A stretch of DNA of 64,000 bases, taken from NCBI RefSeq assembly GCF_900143255.1, contig NZ_FRDI01000007.1, positions 61,504 through 125,503 on the forward strand, given 5' to 3'. The DNA comes from Desulfovibrio litoralis DSM 11393. GTDB taxonomy: Bacteria; Desulfobacterota; Desulfovibrionia; Desulfovibrionales; Desulfovibrionaceae. A program made the translations under genes and the position numbers. The notes beneath the pieces are model-generated. The model worked only from the letters and a program-made list of their open reading frames with translations, was not told where the DNA came from and ran no database searches. Shown one piece after another: positions 8,109 to 17,551 of this stretch; the stretch's first letter is position 1, and each line of letters opens with the position of its first letter.

Positions 8109-9527
8109 TTAATTCATGAACGACTTTTCTTGTTGAAATAAAACAGTTCCGTCAAAATCAAAACAAATTAGCTCAAAGTTCAAAGCAAGGTTATTTTTGT
8201 TTTTTTCAGAAAAAATTATTTTTGAGGCATGGTTAAATGCAGATGATCCCACAAATTCAATAAGCCTTTTGGCAATATCTTGGTTGCTTTCTTTAATATA
8301 GACAAGAGCTTCTCTTGCCGTATTGGCAGTTTTTATTTTTTGCTCAAGTATTTTAAGGTCTTGTTTGCACGCCATTTCATCAGGACTATTGATTGGTTCT
8401 TTGATGATAGAACTTAACTTATCGGTTAAAAAGTTTAATTCCAAGTTATTACGATGGGCGTGAGTATTTTCAAAACCTTGAGCTAATTTAACTAGTTTAC
8501 CCCAGAAACATGCCCAAACTATTTTTTTAAAGCCTTGTGAGGCAGACTCTTTTAACGCCGAACCGACATAATCGGCGGCTTGAATAAAGGCTTGAGGAAT
8601 TAATTCCGGGTATTTTTTTTGGATAAGTTCTTCACTGCGTCTGCCCGTACACAAAACCACAGTTTCCGCACCGAGGGCTTTATTTACTTTTAGTGCCTGT
8701 ATTATTGAATGTTCCCAAGCTTCATGGCTAAAGGGTTTAACCGTTCCCCTTGTGCCTAAAATAGAAATTCCGCCAACAATGCCAAGCTTTGGGTTAAGTG
8801 TTTTTGTTGCGATTTGTTCGCCGTTTTCAACGCTGATTATCGCCACCAAGCTTGAGAAAGCTTCTTGGTGTTCTCTTTGATTGTCTTGAGCTTTGTCGTT
8901 TGTAAAAAAAGAGTCTCTAACTTCGCTCAGAGTTGCCGCAATTTGCATGCGGGGATCAGGGTTAATCGCCGGTTCTCCGACCTCAATCGGTAAACCCGGC
9001 AAGCTTGCAATGCCGACTCCTGTTCCTGCAAATAGAAATATATTGTTTTCTAAACAGATCGGGCGACTTTTAGCTCCGTTTTTTTCGGCTTTTTGTTGTA
9101 TTTTATCTAAATTTTCCGCAGGAGTAGCTTTTAAATCAAGCTCAAACAAAAAAACTTTTGCCTCTATTTTGGCATTGTGAGTTACATCAGGGTCATCACC
9201 ACCGTCTTTAACAACAGTTGCCGAAGCGATAAAAGTTCCATCTTCCAAATTTTCACAGTGAACCTTATGAATAGGAATTGTTAAACGCTTTTCATTTGCC
9301 GGAATATATACAAAATGATTTTGCTCTTTAAAAACTTCCTCTTTTTTTAGAGTAAAAGGCGGAACTAAAGTTGGATATTCCTTAAGTTGTTTGTGATAAA
9401 ACAAAGCCCAAGCGGCGGCTCCGGCGGCGGCAGAACTCGCTGTTCCCGTAGTAAAACCTTCTTTCAAGTTTTTTTTATTTTTTTTTGTGGTGTCTTTTTT
9501 GGCGGGTTGAGTCGAGTTTTTTTCCAT
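8109..9527 (-). CDS. cbiD: Cobalt-precorrin-5B (C1)-methyltransferase
   Basis: Methylates C1 of the corrin ring in the anaerobic cobalamin route. The family hallmark LKEGFTTGTASSAAAGAAA is at residues 21-39, followed by VKDGGDDPDVTHNAKIEA and 'GTGVGIASLPGLPIEVGEPAINP'. At 472 residues it is longer than typical CbiD (about 350-380), with a Lys/Thr-rich N-terminal extension and a longer C-terminal part. It overlaps no neighbour; the BPL_N-type gene ends 5 bases upstream, so the pair is probably one transcript. The other cobalamin genes here (cobL, cbiF) are about 6.5-8 kb away, so the pathway is split. Confidence 0.93.
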   Translation of the reverse strand: MEKNSTQPAKKDTTKKNKKNLKEGFTTGTASSAAAGAAAWALFYHKQLKEYPTLVPPFTLKKEEVFKEQNHFVYIPANEKRLTIPIHKVHCENLEDGTFIASATVVKDGGDDPDVTHNAKIEAKVFLFELDLKATPAENLDKIQQKAEKNGAKSRPICLENNIFLFAGTGVGIASLPGLPIEVGEPAINPDPRMQIAATLSEVRDSFFTNDKAQDNQREHQEAFSSLVAIISVENGEQIATKTLNPKLGIVGGISILGTRGTVKPFSHEAWEHSIIQALKVNKALGAETVVLCTGRRSEELIQKKYPELIPQAFIQAADYVGSALKESASQGFKKIVWACFWGKLVKLAQGFENTHAHRNNLELNFLTDKLSSIIKEPINSPDEMACKQDLKILEQKIKTANTAREALVYIKESNQDIAKRLIEFVGSSAFNHASKIIFSEKNKNNLALNFELICFDFDGTVLFQQEKSFMN

Positions 9528-9532
9528 AAGCT

Positions 9533-10837
9533 TTAGTTAATCCATTTTGCACGCAAAAGAGCGTCAAGCTTAGTCCAGAGTTTTAAATATAAACCTCCGC
9601 CTTCCATGGGGTGGCCGAAAAGTTCAAGGCGTTTTGCCTGTAATTCTGCTAAACGTATGGCTTCGGGGGCAGTTTTTGCTAAAGTTCCGGCGAGGCGTTC
9701 AGCCAATAAAAGATGCGTAACGTTTTTATGAAATAATTCCAAATCGGTTTCAAATTCGTGTTTTAACTCAGACCATTTTTTCAACATGGCTTGACTGGGT
9801 TCTTCTGATAATAAAACCGCCAAAGCAATTCGCAGGTTATTCATATTTGCTCCGGGTATTCCGGTTTTCCAACCAATAAGCCAACTTGAACGCTCGTAAA
9901 AGAGATAATGTTCAAAACCCAAATTAAATAAATCTTGGATTATCAACCGTGCTTTTTCCAATGTTTTTTCATGCCAAACAAGTGGCATTTCGGCGATATT
10001 CCATTTTTCTATAATATTCTGCCCTACTTTTAACTCGGCTAGTTTTTCCAAAAGATGTGAAAAAAACAGATTTGCCGAGGGGGAAGCCGGCGTTTCCAAG
10101 TGGCTATAACTTAAAGTATAAGAACCTTGTCCATATTTTCCATGTACAATACAAGGTTGCTGTTGCATAAAACCGCTACCGATACAAATTCCGTATTCTT
10201 TTTCCCAAGCCTGTAAAGTCCCTTTTGGAAGAGAGCTTAAAGCGAGGTCGGCGACTCTGAAATCTGGTCCGGCACTATTGTAAGCGGCGAGAACTTCAAC
10301 TTTTGATTGGTTTATTGGGTTATTTTGATTGAAATTTGTGTGGCTTGTGTTTGTTCCAAAGCGTCCGGGATACCAAATCGGTAATGGGGAACAAGTTTGG
10401 CTTGCGTCAGGTGCGTTTTTTATTGTTTTGGGAACAAGTTCATGTTGATGGTTTAAATCAGTGAGCATATAGCCACTTACCAAATGTTGCAAACGGTCGG
10501 CGATAGTTTCACGTTCCCAAGGACAAAGCCCCAAAGTGTTTTTATTGTTTAAACCAAGCCCGGCTCCACCGCAAAAACCTAAATAATTTCCGCCTGTTGC
10601 AACAAAGCTTAAGATCGCCTGTTTACCTGTTTGACCCAAAGCTTGGCTTTTTAATCTGGCTGTTCCGCCGGGAACTATTAATAAGTTTGGTCTCTTGTCA
10701 GAGTTCAATTCTTGGGTTATTTCTTTTATTGAGACAACTCTAAAGGGAATATCAAAGGCTTTGAGGGCGTGGATCACCAAGATTCCCCAAAGTTGCGATG
10801 CGTCCCACAAAACCCAACATTTTGACGGTTCAAACAA
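9533..10837 (-). CDS. Biotin-protein-ligase N-terminal-domain (GATase-like) protein
   Basis: A 434-residue protein whose first 230 residues resemble the BPL_N domain, a class-I glutamine-amidotransferase-like fold: VLWDASQLWG near the N-terminus, LLIVPGGTARL, and the nucleophile-elbow-like YLGFCGGAGLGL (Cys at about residue 94). The rest is helical and unassigned. No biotin-ligase catalytic domain is present, so biotinylation is not implied. Similar stand-alone proteins occur in Desulfovibrio-type genomes. It is transcribed just ahead of cbiD; its substrate is unknown. Confidence 0.65.
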   Translation of the reverse strand: MFEPSKCWVLWDASQLWGILVIHALKAFDIPFRVVSIKEITQELNSDKRPNLLIVPGGTARLKSQALGQTGKQAILSFVATGGNYLGFCGGAGLGLNNKNTLGLCPWERETIADRLQHLVSGYMLTDLNHQHELVPKTIKNAPDASQTCSPLPIWYPGRFGTNTSHTNFNQNNPINQSKVEVLAAYNSAGPDFRVADLALSSLPKGTLQAWEKEYGICIGSGFMQQQPCIVHGKYGQGSYTLSYSHLETPASPSANLFFSHLLEKLAELKVGQNIIEKWNIAEMPLVWHEKTLEKARLIIQDLFNLGFEHYLFYERSSWLIGWKTGIPGANMNNLRIALAVLLSEEPSQAMLKKWSELKHEFETDLELFHKNVTHLLLAERLAGTLAKTAPEAIRLAELQAKRLELFGHPMEGGGLYLKLWTKLDALLRAKWIN

Positions 10838-10951
10838 AACTATTCTCCTACGCGCCGTATTCAGTACAAACTTTTAACTTGTTTTCTATCTTAATCATAT
10901 AGTTTGAAATAAACAAGTATAACCTGAACTTAAATAAAAAAGGATCGTGGC

Positions 10952-11584
10952 ATGAAATTAGCTTTAGAGACCACAGATTGGCGTATTCCACTACTCTTTC
11001 AAAAAGGGGTAAAAGTTAAAATAATTGCGGGGAAAACTCCGTACCAGGTTATCACCCAAGACTTTTCACTCGCCCCGAAGTATCTTGAAAAACACATAGA
11101 AGCGGTTTTTTTGCAAGGACACCCCTTAGACGATTTAACCCTAAACCTTGTATATGAAGATAATCGTCTTGTATTGGCAGACGGTTTACCCGGAATTTCA
11201 GGTATTTGCATGAGACGAAAAAGCCCGCTTAAAGACTATCGTTCTGGGATAAGTCAAGAGACAATGCAAAACTCAGGGCAAAATTCAGGGCAAAGCTCAA
11301 GCAAGGATCAGGGCAAAGACCAGGGGTTACACCAAAACCGTTTCGCAAACGAAACCATTCAAATAGAGTTAGCTCTTTTTGGTTTAGCCCAGAGTCTTTA
11401 TTCTCACTTTTTGAAAAAAGGAATATATTTGGAAGCCAAGCGTTTGAAAGAACTTATTAATGATGCCGAGCCTCAAGACTATCAACAAATTTTGTTAGAT
11501 GATAAAAAATTGACTCTCGAAGAGTTAAAAACAGCCTTGAATTTTTTAGACGATAATGACTTGGTTGTTGTTTCGGGTTTATAA
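10952..11584 (+). CDS. Uncharacterised protein with Gln/Ser/Gly-rich linker
   Basis: A 210-residue soluble protein that I cannot assign. The N-terminal 85 residues (LETTDWRIPLLFQKGVKVKI...) look like a beta-rich domain; residues about 105-130 are a low-complexity Gln/Asn/Ser/Gly stretch (QNSGQNSGQSSSKDQGKDQG); the C-terminal part is helical and acidic. AAAGGA is upstream of the ATG. It diverges from the BPL_N-type gene, and the 114-base gap should hold both promoters. No catalytic motif was seen. Confidence 0.6.
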   Translation: MKLALETTDWRIPLLFQKGVKVKIIAGKTPYQVITQDFSLAPKYLEKHIEAVFLQGHPLDDLTLNLVYEDNRLVLADGLPGISGICMRRKSPLKDYRSGISQETMQNSGQNSGQSSSKDQGKDQGLHQNRFANETIQIELALFGLAQSLYSHFLKKGIYLEAKRLKELINDAEPQDYQQILLDDKKLTLEELKTALNFLDDNDLVVVSGL

Positions 11585-11688
11585 AAAGTTTTTTTAAGCC
11601 AAAACGTTTGCAACACTCTATTTTGCATAAGCTTTGGAGTATTTTTTAGAAAACCGACTAGCGTTTATTCTTTAATAGTTTCAAACCC

Positions 11689-13278
11689 TTAAATCTTGCG
11701 TTTTAATAATACCAAGCTCTCAAGATGACTTGAATGAGGAAACATATCGAAAACTTCGGCTGAAACAAGCGTATACTTTGATTTGAGATGATTTAAGTCT
11801 CTGGCTAAAGTGGCAGGATAACAAGACACACAACAAATATATTGCGGAGCAAGCTGAAGCAATTCTTGACAAAGACTTTCTTTTATACCTGTACGAGGTG
11901 GGTCTAAAAAGACTAAGTCAGGTTTTGTCCAAGAGCTTAAAAGCTTTTTATTTTTTAATGTGGTTTCAGCATTTGCCTGTAAAAACGTGCAGTTATCGAG
12001 ATTATTGTTTTTTGCGTTTTCTTTGGCATGAAAAATAGAGGCCGGAGCGAGTTCCATTCCAAATATTTCGCAAGAACAGTTTTTTTCTTGAAATGCCTGA
12101 GCAAAACTTAAGGCAAAAGTTCCGACTCCGCAATATAAGTCCCAAATTACCGCCGAACTTGGCAATAAATCCAGACACAAGTCTTTGGCTTTGTTGATAA
12201 GCAGATTACTAAGACCTGTATTGGTTTGCATAAAAGAACGAGCGTCAAACTGTAAAGTTATATCACCGAGTTTTTCTTTTAAAAGCAAAGTCCCAAAACT
12301 TTGGACGATTTTTTCACCTTGGGCAACAGAGGCTTTGTCGGCACGCACGGAATGGATAAAGCCAAAGCTTAAACTATCGCCATATTCTTGGGCTAAAACA
12401 TTAAGCAATTTAAGCCCTAAGCGTTTAAATAAACTTGCTTCTCTAAGATGAAACGGAGTTGTGATTAATTCGACCAAACATTGTTTTTGTTCAGCTTGTT
12501 CTGTTTGCAAACATAACTCGGGTTCACGCACGACCAAATGGCGCAACAAGGCTTGAGCCTTGGCATGATCTTGTTTAGGGTAATGTTTTGAATTATTTTT
12601 TTTATCAAAATTTTCTACCCAAGCGTTTAATCTGTGCCCTTTTTTAACTTCTTCATCAAGCCATTCTCTGGTTAATTCCAAAATTCTCATGGTCAAAGGC
12701 GTTTGGAGTTTGCAATCGGTAATTTCTTCCACGTTGTGTGAAAATCTTTGTTTTAAACCGACTAAAGGGCGTGATTTCTTTTCATCTTGTTCGCCCTGTT
12801 CATTCTGTGTGTTGTTGGAAGCTTCGGAAAAGGCAAATTCCATTTTGTTACGAAAAAATTCACGCTTTGGAGAAGCCAAAGGTAGTTGTAGATTAAGCTT
12901 GTCTATTTCTTGGTTGGTGTATTTACCAATACGAGTTAAGCAGTCAATAAATATTTGTTTCTTCCAGAATAATTGTTGATTATATTCAAGTGTTTGCCAG
13001 TCGCAACCACCGCAAGCTCCAAAATGCTTGCATAAAGGAGCGCTTTCATGTTGGCTTGGTTTAATAACCTGCATAAGCTCTGCTTCGCCCATTCTGGGTT
13101 TAAGAACGGTGATTTTTGCCAAAACTTTTTGACCCGGAAGAGCTTGCTCAACGAAAAAAACCATGCCGTTATATCTGGCAACGCCACGTCCGCCTACTGC
13201 CAAAGCGGTAATATCAAGTTCTATCATATCGTTTATTTGAAGCGTTGTTGTTTTATTTTCAGTAGTTATATTCATCAT
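11689..13278 (-). CDS. rlmD: 23S rRNA (uracil-C5)-methyltransferase, RlmD/RumA type
   Basis: Cytoplasmic SAM-dependent RNA methyltransferase of the TrmA/RumA family. An N-terminal TRAM domain (about residues 15-75) precedes a [4Fe-4S] cluster region with Cys at 83, 89 and 92 (CKHFGACGGC) and a further Cys later (ITDCK). The SAM site is LYCGVGTFALSFA, and the catalytic parts are LDPPRTGI and CVSCYPATLARD with the nucleophilic Cys. At 529 residues it is longer than E. coli RlmD (433), with Gln/Glu/Lys-rich insertions. Which uracil it modifies cannot be told from sequence alone. Confidence 0.88.
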   Translation of the reverse strand: MMNITTENKTTTLQINDMIELDITALAVGGRGVARYNGMVFFVEQALPGQKVLAKITVLKPRMGEAELMQVIKPSQHESAPLCKHFGACGGCDWQTLEYNQQLFWKKQIFIDCLTRIGKYTNQEIDKLNLQLPLASPKREFFRNKMEFAFSEASNNTQNEQGEQDEKKSRPLVGLKQRFSHNVEEITDCKLQTPLTMRILELTREWLDEEVKKGHRLNAWVENFDKKNNSKHYPKQDHAKAQALLRHLVVREPELCLQTEQAEQKQCLVELITTPFHLREASLFKRLGLKLLNVLAQEYGDSLSFGFIHSVRADKASVAQGEKIVQSFGTLLLKEKLGDITLQFDARSFMQTNTGLSNLLINKAKDLCLDLLPSSAVIWDLYCGVGTFALSFAQAFQEKNCSCEIFGMELAPASIFHAKENAKNNNLDNCTFLQANAETTLKNKKLLSSWTKPDLVFLDPPRTGIKESLCQELLQLAPQYICCVSCYPATLARDLNHLKSKYTLVSAEVFDMFPHSSHLESLVLLKRKI

Positions 13279-13415
13279 ATTGCTCTTTGCGGTTTGGGAA
13301 ACAAGGTTTAAAGGGAATTAAAATTAAAAAAAATTTAAGTGTTAATTATAGTATATTTATTCAACTCTAATAAAGTTTATTTTTGTCTTTTGAATTGCAT
13401 TATAAATATAACGAA

Positions 13416-13471
13416 ACCCCTACATTTTTATAAACGCTTGTTTTTACACAACGTTTAAACAATGTAGGGGT
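13416..13471. other. Hairpin beside tRNA-His
   Basis: Perfect 11-bp arms ACCCCTACATT and AATGTAGGGGT flank a 34-base loop that contains a second short AAACG/CGTTT pairing. It lies immediately 3' of the tRNA-His gene and upstream of rlmD. No clean T run follows on the minus strand, so a terminator or processing signal is only possible. Confidence 0.5.
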
Positions 13472-13477
13472 AAAATA

Positions 13478-13554
13478 TGGGGCGAATGATGGGGATTGAA
13501 CCCACGGCAACCAGGGCCACAACCAGGTGCTCTACCAACTGAGCTACATCCGCC
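13478..13554 (-). tRNA. tRNA-His (GTG)
   Basis: The reverse strand folds as a full cloverleaf with anticodon GTG. It has the extra G-1 opposite discriminator C73 expected of tRNA-His, acceptor arms GCGGATG/CATTCGC, and an encoded CCA. The anticodon stem CCTGG/CCTGG contains one T-T mismatch at position 29-41. It stands alone between rlmD and a small hypothetical gene. Confidence 0.95.
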
Positions 13555-13629
13555 ATAAGAGACATCTTTTACACAATAATAAAATTAATGTCAAACTTTT
13601 TTCGGATATTTTTTTGGCAAATAAACAAG

Positions 13630-13740
13630 GGAAAAATTAATTTTCCTGTAAAATTAGTTTTTTTGTGGCTTAAGACGTTTTATGCTACGCATAAAAAGAT
13701 GCAAAAGGACATAAAACCTAGTCTTGAAATACTCTTTTTA
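13630..13740 (+). repeat. Dispersed hairpin repeat, partial copy J
   Basis: Shows the right-hand half of the family: TTTTCCTGTAAAATTAGTTT, then GTGGCTTAAGACGTTTTATG, a central ATGC hairpin, and a degraded end. The left palindrome is missing. A 62-residue frame running through it is not a gene. Confidence 0.65.
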
Positions 13741-13761
13741 TTAATAATAACAAAAAATTGG

Positions 13762-14145
13762 CTATTTTACCAATAAAGCCTCAAAACTCTTGCTGTGCGG
13801 AATATTTAGCTGTAATTCCTCACAATTATGATTAAAGAGCGTAAAAGCAATAACGCTATGAGCTTCTTTATCGACAAAAATTATTTTTGCTTCTATTTGT
13901 TGGTGTAAAATTTCTAAAAGTTCACGGGCAAACTCTCTGCAAAACTCTGTGTTGTATTCATTAAACGAACATTGCACCTTAAAAGTATCACCGCTTGTTT
14001 CATAAAGCAGGTGAAAGGCATTATATTTAGACAATAATTCCGCCAACTCTTCTTTTAAAACGCTTTCGGTTTCTAAAAGCTCGCTATAACTCAACTCAGG
14101 ACTATAAATAAAGCTTAAAATCATTTCAGAAGCTGTTTGAGACAT
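13762..14145 (-). CDS. Uncharacterised small protein
   Basis: A 127-residue acidic soluble protein. The start MSQTASEM is chosen because AGGAGG lies just ahead of it; a longer frame would start 18 bases upstream. It shows alternating helices and strands (SELLETESVLKEELAELL; IEAKIIFVDKEAHSVIAFTLF) but no motif I can name. It is followed by nothing in the same direction for 200 bases and lies 43 bases after ubiX, so co-transcription with ubiX is likely. Confidence 0.6.
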   Translation of the reverse strand: MSQTASEMILSFIYSPELSYSELLETESVLKEELAELLSKYNAFHLLYETSGDTFKVQCSFNEYNTEFCREFARELLEILHQQIEAKIIFVDKEAHSVIAFTLFNHNCEELQLNIPHSKSFEALLVK

Positions 14146-14187
14146 TTTTTCGCCTCCTGTCAATCATACTTAATTGTTTTTTGATTT

Positions 14188-14814
14188 TTATAAACCCCAA
14201 CGAGAACAAAGGTCGTGTTCAATGCCAAATTGATCTAAAACACGCCCGGAAAAGTTTTGTATCAAGTCATTAAGCTCTTGATTATTATCTGATTTTTGCT
14301 TTTCGCTTTGAGGTTTTTGGGTATAAAAAGCCAAACAAGGTGGCATAATTACAGCACCAAGCCCACTTAATTTTAACATATTTTCTAAATGAAGGCTAGA
14401 AAAAGGGGTTTCTCTCGGAACAAGAACCAATTTACGTCTTTCTTTCAAGGTTACGTCGGCGGCTCTGTGTAAAAGGTTTGAGTTTATTCCGTGGGCGATA
14501 CTTGCCAGAGAACTCATTGAGCAAGGGCAAATCACCATTCCCAAACAAGAGCCTTGATTTTTTGCTTTATTGGAATATCCCCATGATCCGCTAGCAATCG
14601 CCGCCCCCATATTATTAATTGAGTAAACGCAATCTGCCAGTTGTTTTAGTTTGTCTTCGGTATAATCTTGGTCGTGTTCAAGAGCTAAAACTTGTTTCGC
14701 AGAGTCAGAGACAATTAAGTGGATTTGGATATCAAGTTTTTTTAAAGAGGTTAACAAGGAAAAAGCAAAAGGCATTCCGCTTGCACCGCTTACACCGACT
14801 ATGATTTTTTGCAT
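14188..14814 (-). CDS. ubiX: Flavin prenyltransferase UbiX
   Basis: Makes prenylated FMN, the cofactor of UbiD-type decarboxylases. The N-terminal nucleotide-binding motif VGVSGASGMPFA (residues 5-16) and the conserved CPCSMSSLASIAHGI and VPRETPFSSLHLENML segments are all present. The length of 208 residues is normal. No ubiD is nearby in this window. It was formerly annotated as Pad1-like 3-octaprenyl-4-hydroxybenzoate carboxy-lyase. Confidence 0.93.
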   Translation of the reverse strand: MQKIIVGVSGASGMPFAFSLLTSLKKLDIQIHLIVSDSAKQVLALEHDQDYTEDKLKQLADCVYSINNMGAAIASGSWGYSNKAKNQGSCLGMVICPCSMSSLASIAHGINSNLLHRAADVTLKERRKLVLVPRETPFSSLHLENMLKLSGLGAVIMPPCLAFYTQKPQSEKQKSDNNQELNDLIQNFSGRVLDQFGIEHDLCSRWGL

Positions 14815-14871
14815 GGCAAACCCAATTTGCGTCAGATTAAGAATATTGTTGATTAGCGGTTGTTAAGCCGA

Positions 14872-15330
14872 TTAATCTGTTAGTTTATTTAGTTTATTCA
14901 GGTAAATTCTTGATTGATATTTAGTTTCTACCTGTGGAACTTGCAACCCGATATGGGCTTCGTGGTTAATTAAAATCGGGCCGCTTAAATTAATTGAAAT
15001 ATCTTCGGGTTTACCTAAGGGAATAGTAACCGTACAAAGTACGGCGACTTGGTCAACTCTTTCTATTTGTAATAAAAGTTGTTCTGCATCACCGACTTTT
15101 ATTTGATAATCGTTAAAAAAGCTAAAAGGATCACAGACCAAAAAACCAAGCTGTGAGTCTTCCGTGCTTTGTAAAAGCAAGAAAGGTGCATCTTCTTTAA
15201 GTTGTAAAAGAGTAAATTCTCTTTTTTCCTCATACCCGATAATACCACGCGGAAAGGTAATTATTTTATCTAAGGTAATAGTTCTTTTGCCTAATCTGGT
15301 TTCTATTTCTTTTTTGTTGCTGTTTGCCAT
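14872..15330 (-). CDS. fliW: Flagellar assembly factor FliW
   Basis: Binds flagellin and CsrA; free FliW relieves CsrA-mediated repression of flagellin translation. The 152-residue protein has the family core: [20 protein letters not shown] near residues 25-44, then [21 protein letters not shown]. It overlaps the 3' end of csrA by 28 bases, the usual partner arrangement, which implies coupled translation. Confidence 0.93.
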   Translation of the reverse strand: MANSNKKEIETRLGKRTITLDKIITFPRGIIGYEEKREFTLLQLKEDAPFLLLQSTEDSQLGFLVCDPFSFFNDYQIKVGDAEQLLLQIERVDQVAVLCTVTIPLGKPEDISINLSGPILINHEAHIGLQVPQVETKYQSRIYLNKLNKLTD

Positions 15331-15545
15331 AATTCGGGAGCTTCCAAAAGGTCAGAAGGGTTAAATTCAAGTGCTGAACGGTTTTCTTCTTTAATTTTTT
15401 GATATAATTCTTCGCGATATACAATCATATCACGGGGCAGTTCTAAACCGAGCTTTACTTGTTTGCCATGCACGCTGAGAATGGTGATATGAACATCATC
15501 ACCGATAAAAATACTCTCTCCTGCACGACGGGTTAGAATCAACAT
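15303..15545 (-). CDS. csrA: Translational regulator CsrA
   Basis: RNA-binding post-transcriptional regulator, 80 residues. It opens with the canonical [18 protein letters not shown] and has the C-terminal helix after [16 protein letters not shown]. The C-terminal tail (about 20 residues beyond the core) is longer than in E. coli. Its 3' end overlaps fliW by 28 bases. FliW acts as its antagonist in the flagellin switch, consistent with the flagellar genes at 5-8 kb. Confidence 0.96.
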   Translation of the reverse strand: MLILTRRAGESIFIGDDVHITILSVHGKQVKLGLELPRDMIVYREELYQKIKEENRSALEFNPSDLLEAPELWQTATKKK

Positions 15546-15736
15546 TATTAGCTTAGCCTTGATTTATAAAATTAACGACAATATAAGTTTAATAAGATAG
15601 TTAAACTATTTTGATTTTTTGACCGTTATGAAACATTTTATTGTTCTTGAATAAGATAGCCGTTTTACAGATTTTATCAAGTAAAAAGAGTTTTTTGTTG
15701 AAATAAAACAGCATTACATTCGGTTTTTATATTTTT

Positions 15737-16037
15737 AGACTATTGCACAATAGTCTCAGCAAAAAAAATACGAGAGATAAAGACACAGGTAGGCTTTGCC
15801 TGCCTGTGGATTTGGGGGTTCGGGGGTGAAACCCTCGAAATAATATGACACTAGGCTGGCTTTGCCTGCTAGTGCCAGAAAGAAGCTTGCGGGGCGTGGT
15901 TCGGGAATATTCCCAAAAAAAGAAAAAACTGTAAAATGAGTGTTTTTACGGCTTAAGACGTTTTATATTATGCACATACAAAGCATAAAACGATGATAAA
16001 AGTACGCAAAACGGAGCCTTACAATACTCTTATTTCA
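15737..16037 (+). repeat. Dispersed hairpin repeat, copy B
   Basis: Starts with the full palindrome GACTATTGCACAATAGTC and ends with GCAAAACGGAGCCTTACAAT. The middle carries extra segments built on GGCTTTGCC (15793-15800 and 15860-15867), each framed by short complementary arms, and the CGTTTTATATTATGCACATA hairpin. At about 300 bases it is the longest copy. It fills most of the csrA-cobL gap; I see no gene there. Confidence 0.85.
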
Positions 16038-16063
16038 AAAATACTTTGTAATAACCTTGGCTC

Positions 16064-17425
16064 TTAATATGCCCTATGAGATAAAGGGTCGTCTTGTTGG
16101 GTTGATATTTTAGTTGAGGCGACAATAAACACGGGGTTATCGGCAACAAAACGCATACCCCCGGCAAGGGCCAAAGCTTGGCTCGTGTTTATATTAAAAA
16201 CATCGGGGATTACATTAATTTCGTTAAAGCATTCTTGCAATAAAATCAGAGTTTCAAGCAAAACACAAGTAGCAACCAGCCTTCCATTGTCTTTTAAGCA
16301 ATCCCAAATTTTACGAAATAAAACGAAAGCGTTTTCTTTGTTTTTGCAATTGTTTGGACCAAAACCACCGCCGATAAAAATTCTATCGGGTTGGTTTAGA
16401 AAAGTAGGCAAAACTAAACACTCGGGAAAAGTTCCCTCTATAATTTCAAGGTTGGTTGCCGTAAACTTTTTTCGGTTTTCATAAAGGTTTGCCAGCTGTT
16501 CGGTTTTTTTCTCAACGGAAATAACCCGACCGCGTGGAACATGAGCGGCAATTTCAATAGACATACCGCCCGAACCGGCTCCCAAGTCCCAAACCAGATG
16601 TTGCGGTTCCGGTCTTAAAATGGAACAAGCAACGTTACGGGTCATAAAACCTGACATAACGGCTGTCTTATATGATGCAAACATATAGCTTGGCTGCCCC
16701 GGAATCAAAGTAGGGCGAAGCTCCTGTCTCGGTGTTGGTTCAAAAACCAAAATACGTTTACATGCATAACCCGTTATACTTTCCACGTGCAAAAAATCGT
16801 TGTTTTGTGCGGTTTCAATGACTGATGCCTTAAAATATTTTTTGGGTATAAAACCTTGAGCTGTTTCTTCAAGCTCTTCGCAAACATGACAAATAAAACA
16901 GTCTGCACCACGTTCAAGCATATAATTTGCCACAACTTTAGGTGTAGAAAATCTATCGGTAAAAAGCACTATGGTTTTATTGGTATTTAAAGCAATATCA
17001 AATTCGTTCCAACTGTTGCGTCCGTGTAAACTGACAAAAGTTAAATCAGGTAAGTTTAACCCTAAAAACGCCATCAAAGCTTGGATACTTGAAATATTTG
17101 GAAAAAATTTTACCATTTCAAGACCAAAATATTCTTTAATGCGTGTGCCTATCCCAAAACACAAAGGGTCGCCGTCTGCCAATACGACAACTTTTTTGTT
17201 TTGTTTATAGTGTTCTTCTAAAGTTGAAAAAAAACCGTTTAAATTTTTTGTCATGACAACTTGTTCGGCACTGTGATTTGCAAAATAACTTAGCTGTTCA
17301 CGTCCGCCCGCCAAAATATCTGCTTCCGCAATAATTTTTGACGCAACGGCGGAGAAATCGGGGTGGCAACCCAATTTAGAATTTTTGACCCCCAGTCCGA
17401 CAACACAAATATAATTTTTTTCCAT
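16064..17425 (-). CDS. cobL: Precorrin-6Y C5,15-methyltransferase (decarboxylating), CbiE-CbiT fusion
   Basis: Bifunctional cobalamin enzyme. The N-terminal 200 residues are a CbiE-type tetrapyrrole methylase (VVGLGVKNS, then VVLADGDPLCFGIGTRI). The C-terminal half is a CbiT-type class I SAM methyltransferase with WDLGAGSGGMSIEIA, an RGRVISVEK strand, and DRIFIGGGFG. At 453 residues it is a normal fusion. The next cobalamin gene, cbiF, lies 126 bases upstream on the same strand, so the two form an operon. Confidence 0.93.
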   Translation of the reverse strand: MEKNYICVVGLGVKNSKLGCHPDFSAVASKIIAEADILAGGREQLSYFANHSAEQVVMTKNLNGFFSTLEEHYKQNKKVVVLADGDPLCFGIGTRIKEYFGLEMVKFFPNISSIQALMAFLGLNLPDLTFVSLHGRNSWNEFDIALNTNKTIVLFTDRFSTPKVVANYMLERGADCFICHVCEELEETAQGFIPKKYFKASVIETAQNNDFLHVESITGYACKRILVFEPTPRQELRPTLIPGQPSYMFASYKTAVMSGFMTRNVACSILRPEPQHLVWDLGAGSGGMSIEIAAHVPRGRVISVEKKTEQLANLYENRKKFTATNLEIIEGTFPECLVLPTFLNQPDRIFIGGGFGPNNCKNKENAFVLFRKIWDCLKDNGRLVATCVLLETLILLQECFNEINVIPDVFNINTSQALALAGGMRFVADNPVFIVASTKISTQQDDPLSHRAY

Positions 17426-17551
17426 ATATTATTTACTGCTACAAGGCGATTAAAGTAAGATATTATAATAAATTTATTATAGAATATCAAGCTTTTACAA
17501 CAAATAATATTTATAATTAGAATAAGGGCGAGCTTAAGACGTTAAAAATGC

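Noticed and set aside
13588..13776. 62-residue plus-strand frame beside tRNA-His
   Set aside because: It runs through partial repeat copy J; the product is a translation of the repeat.
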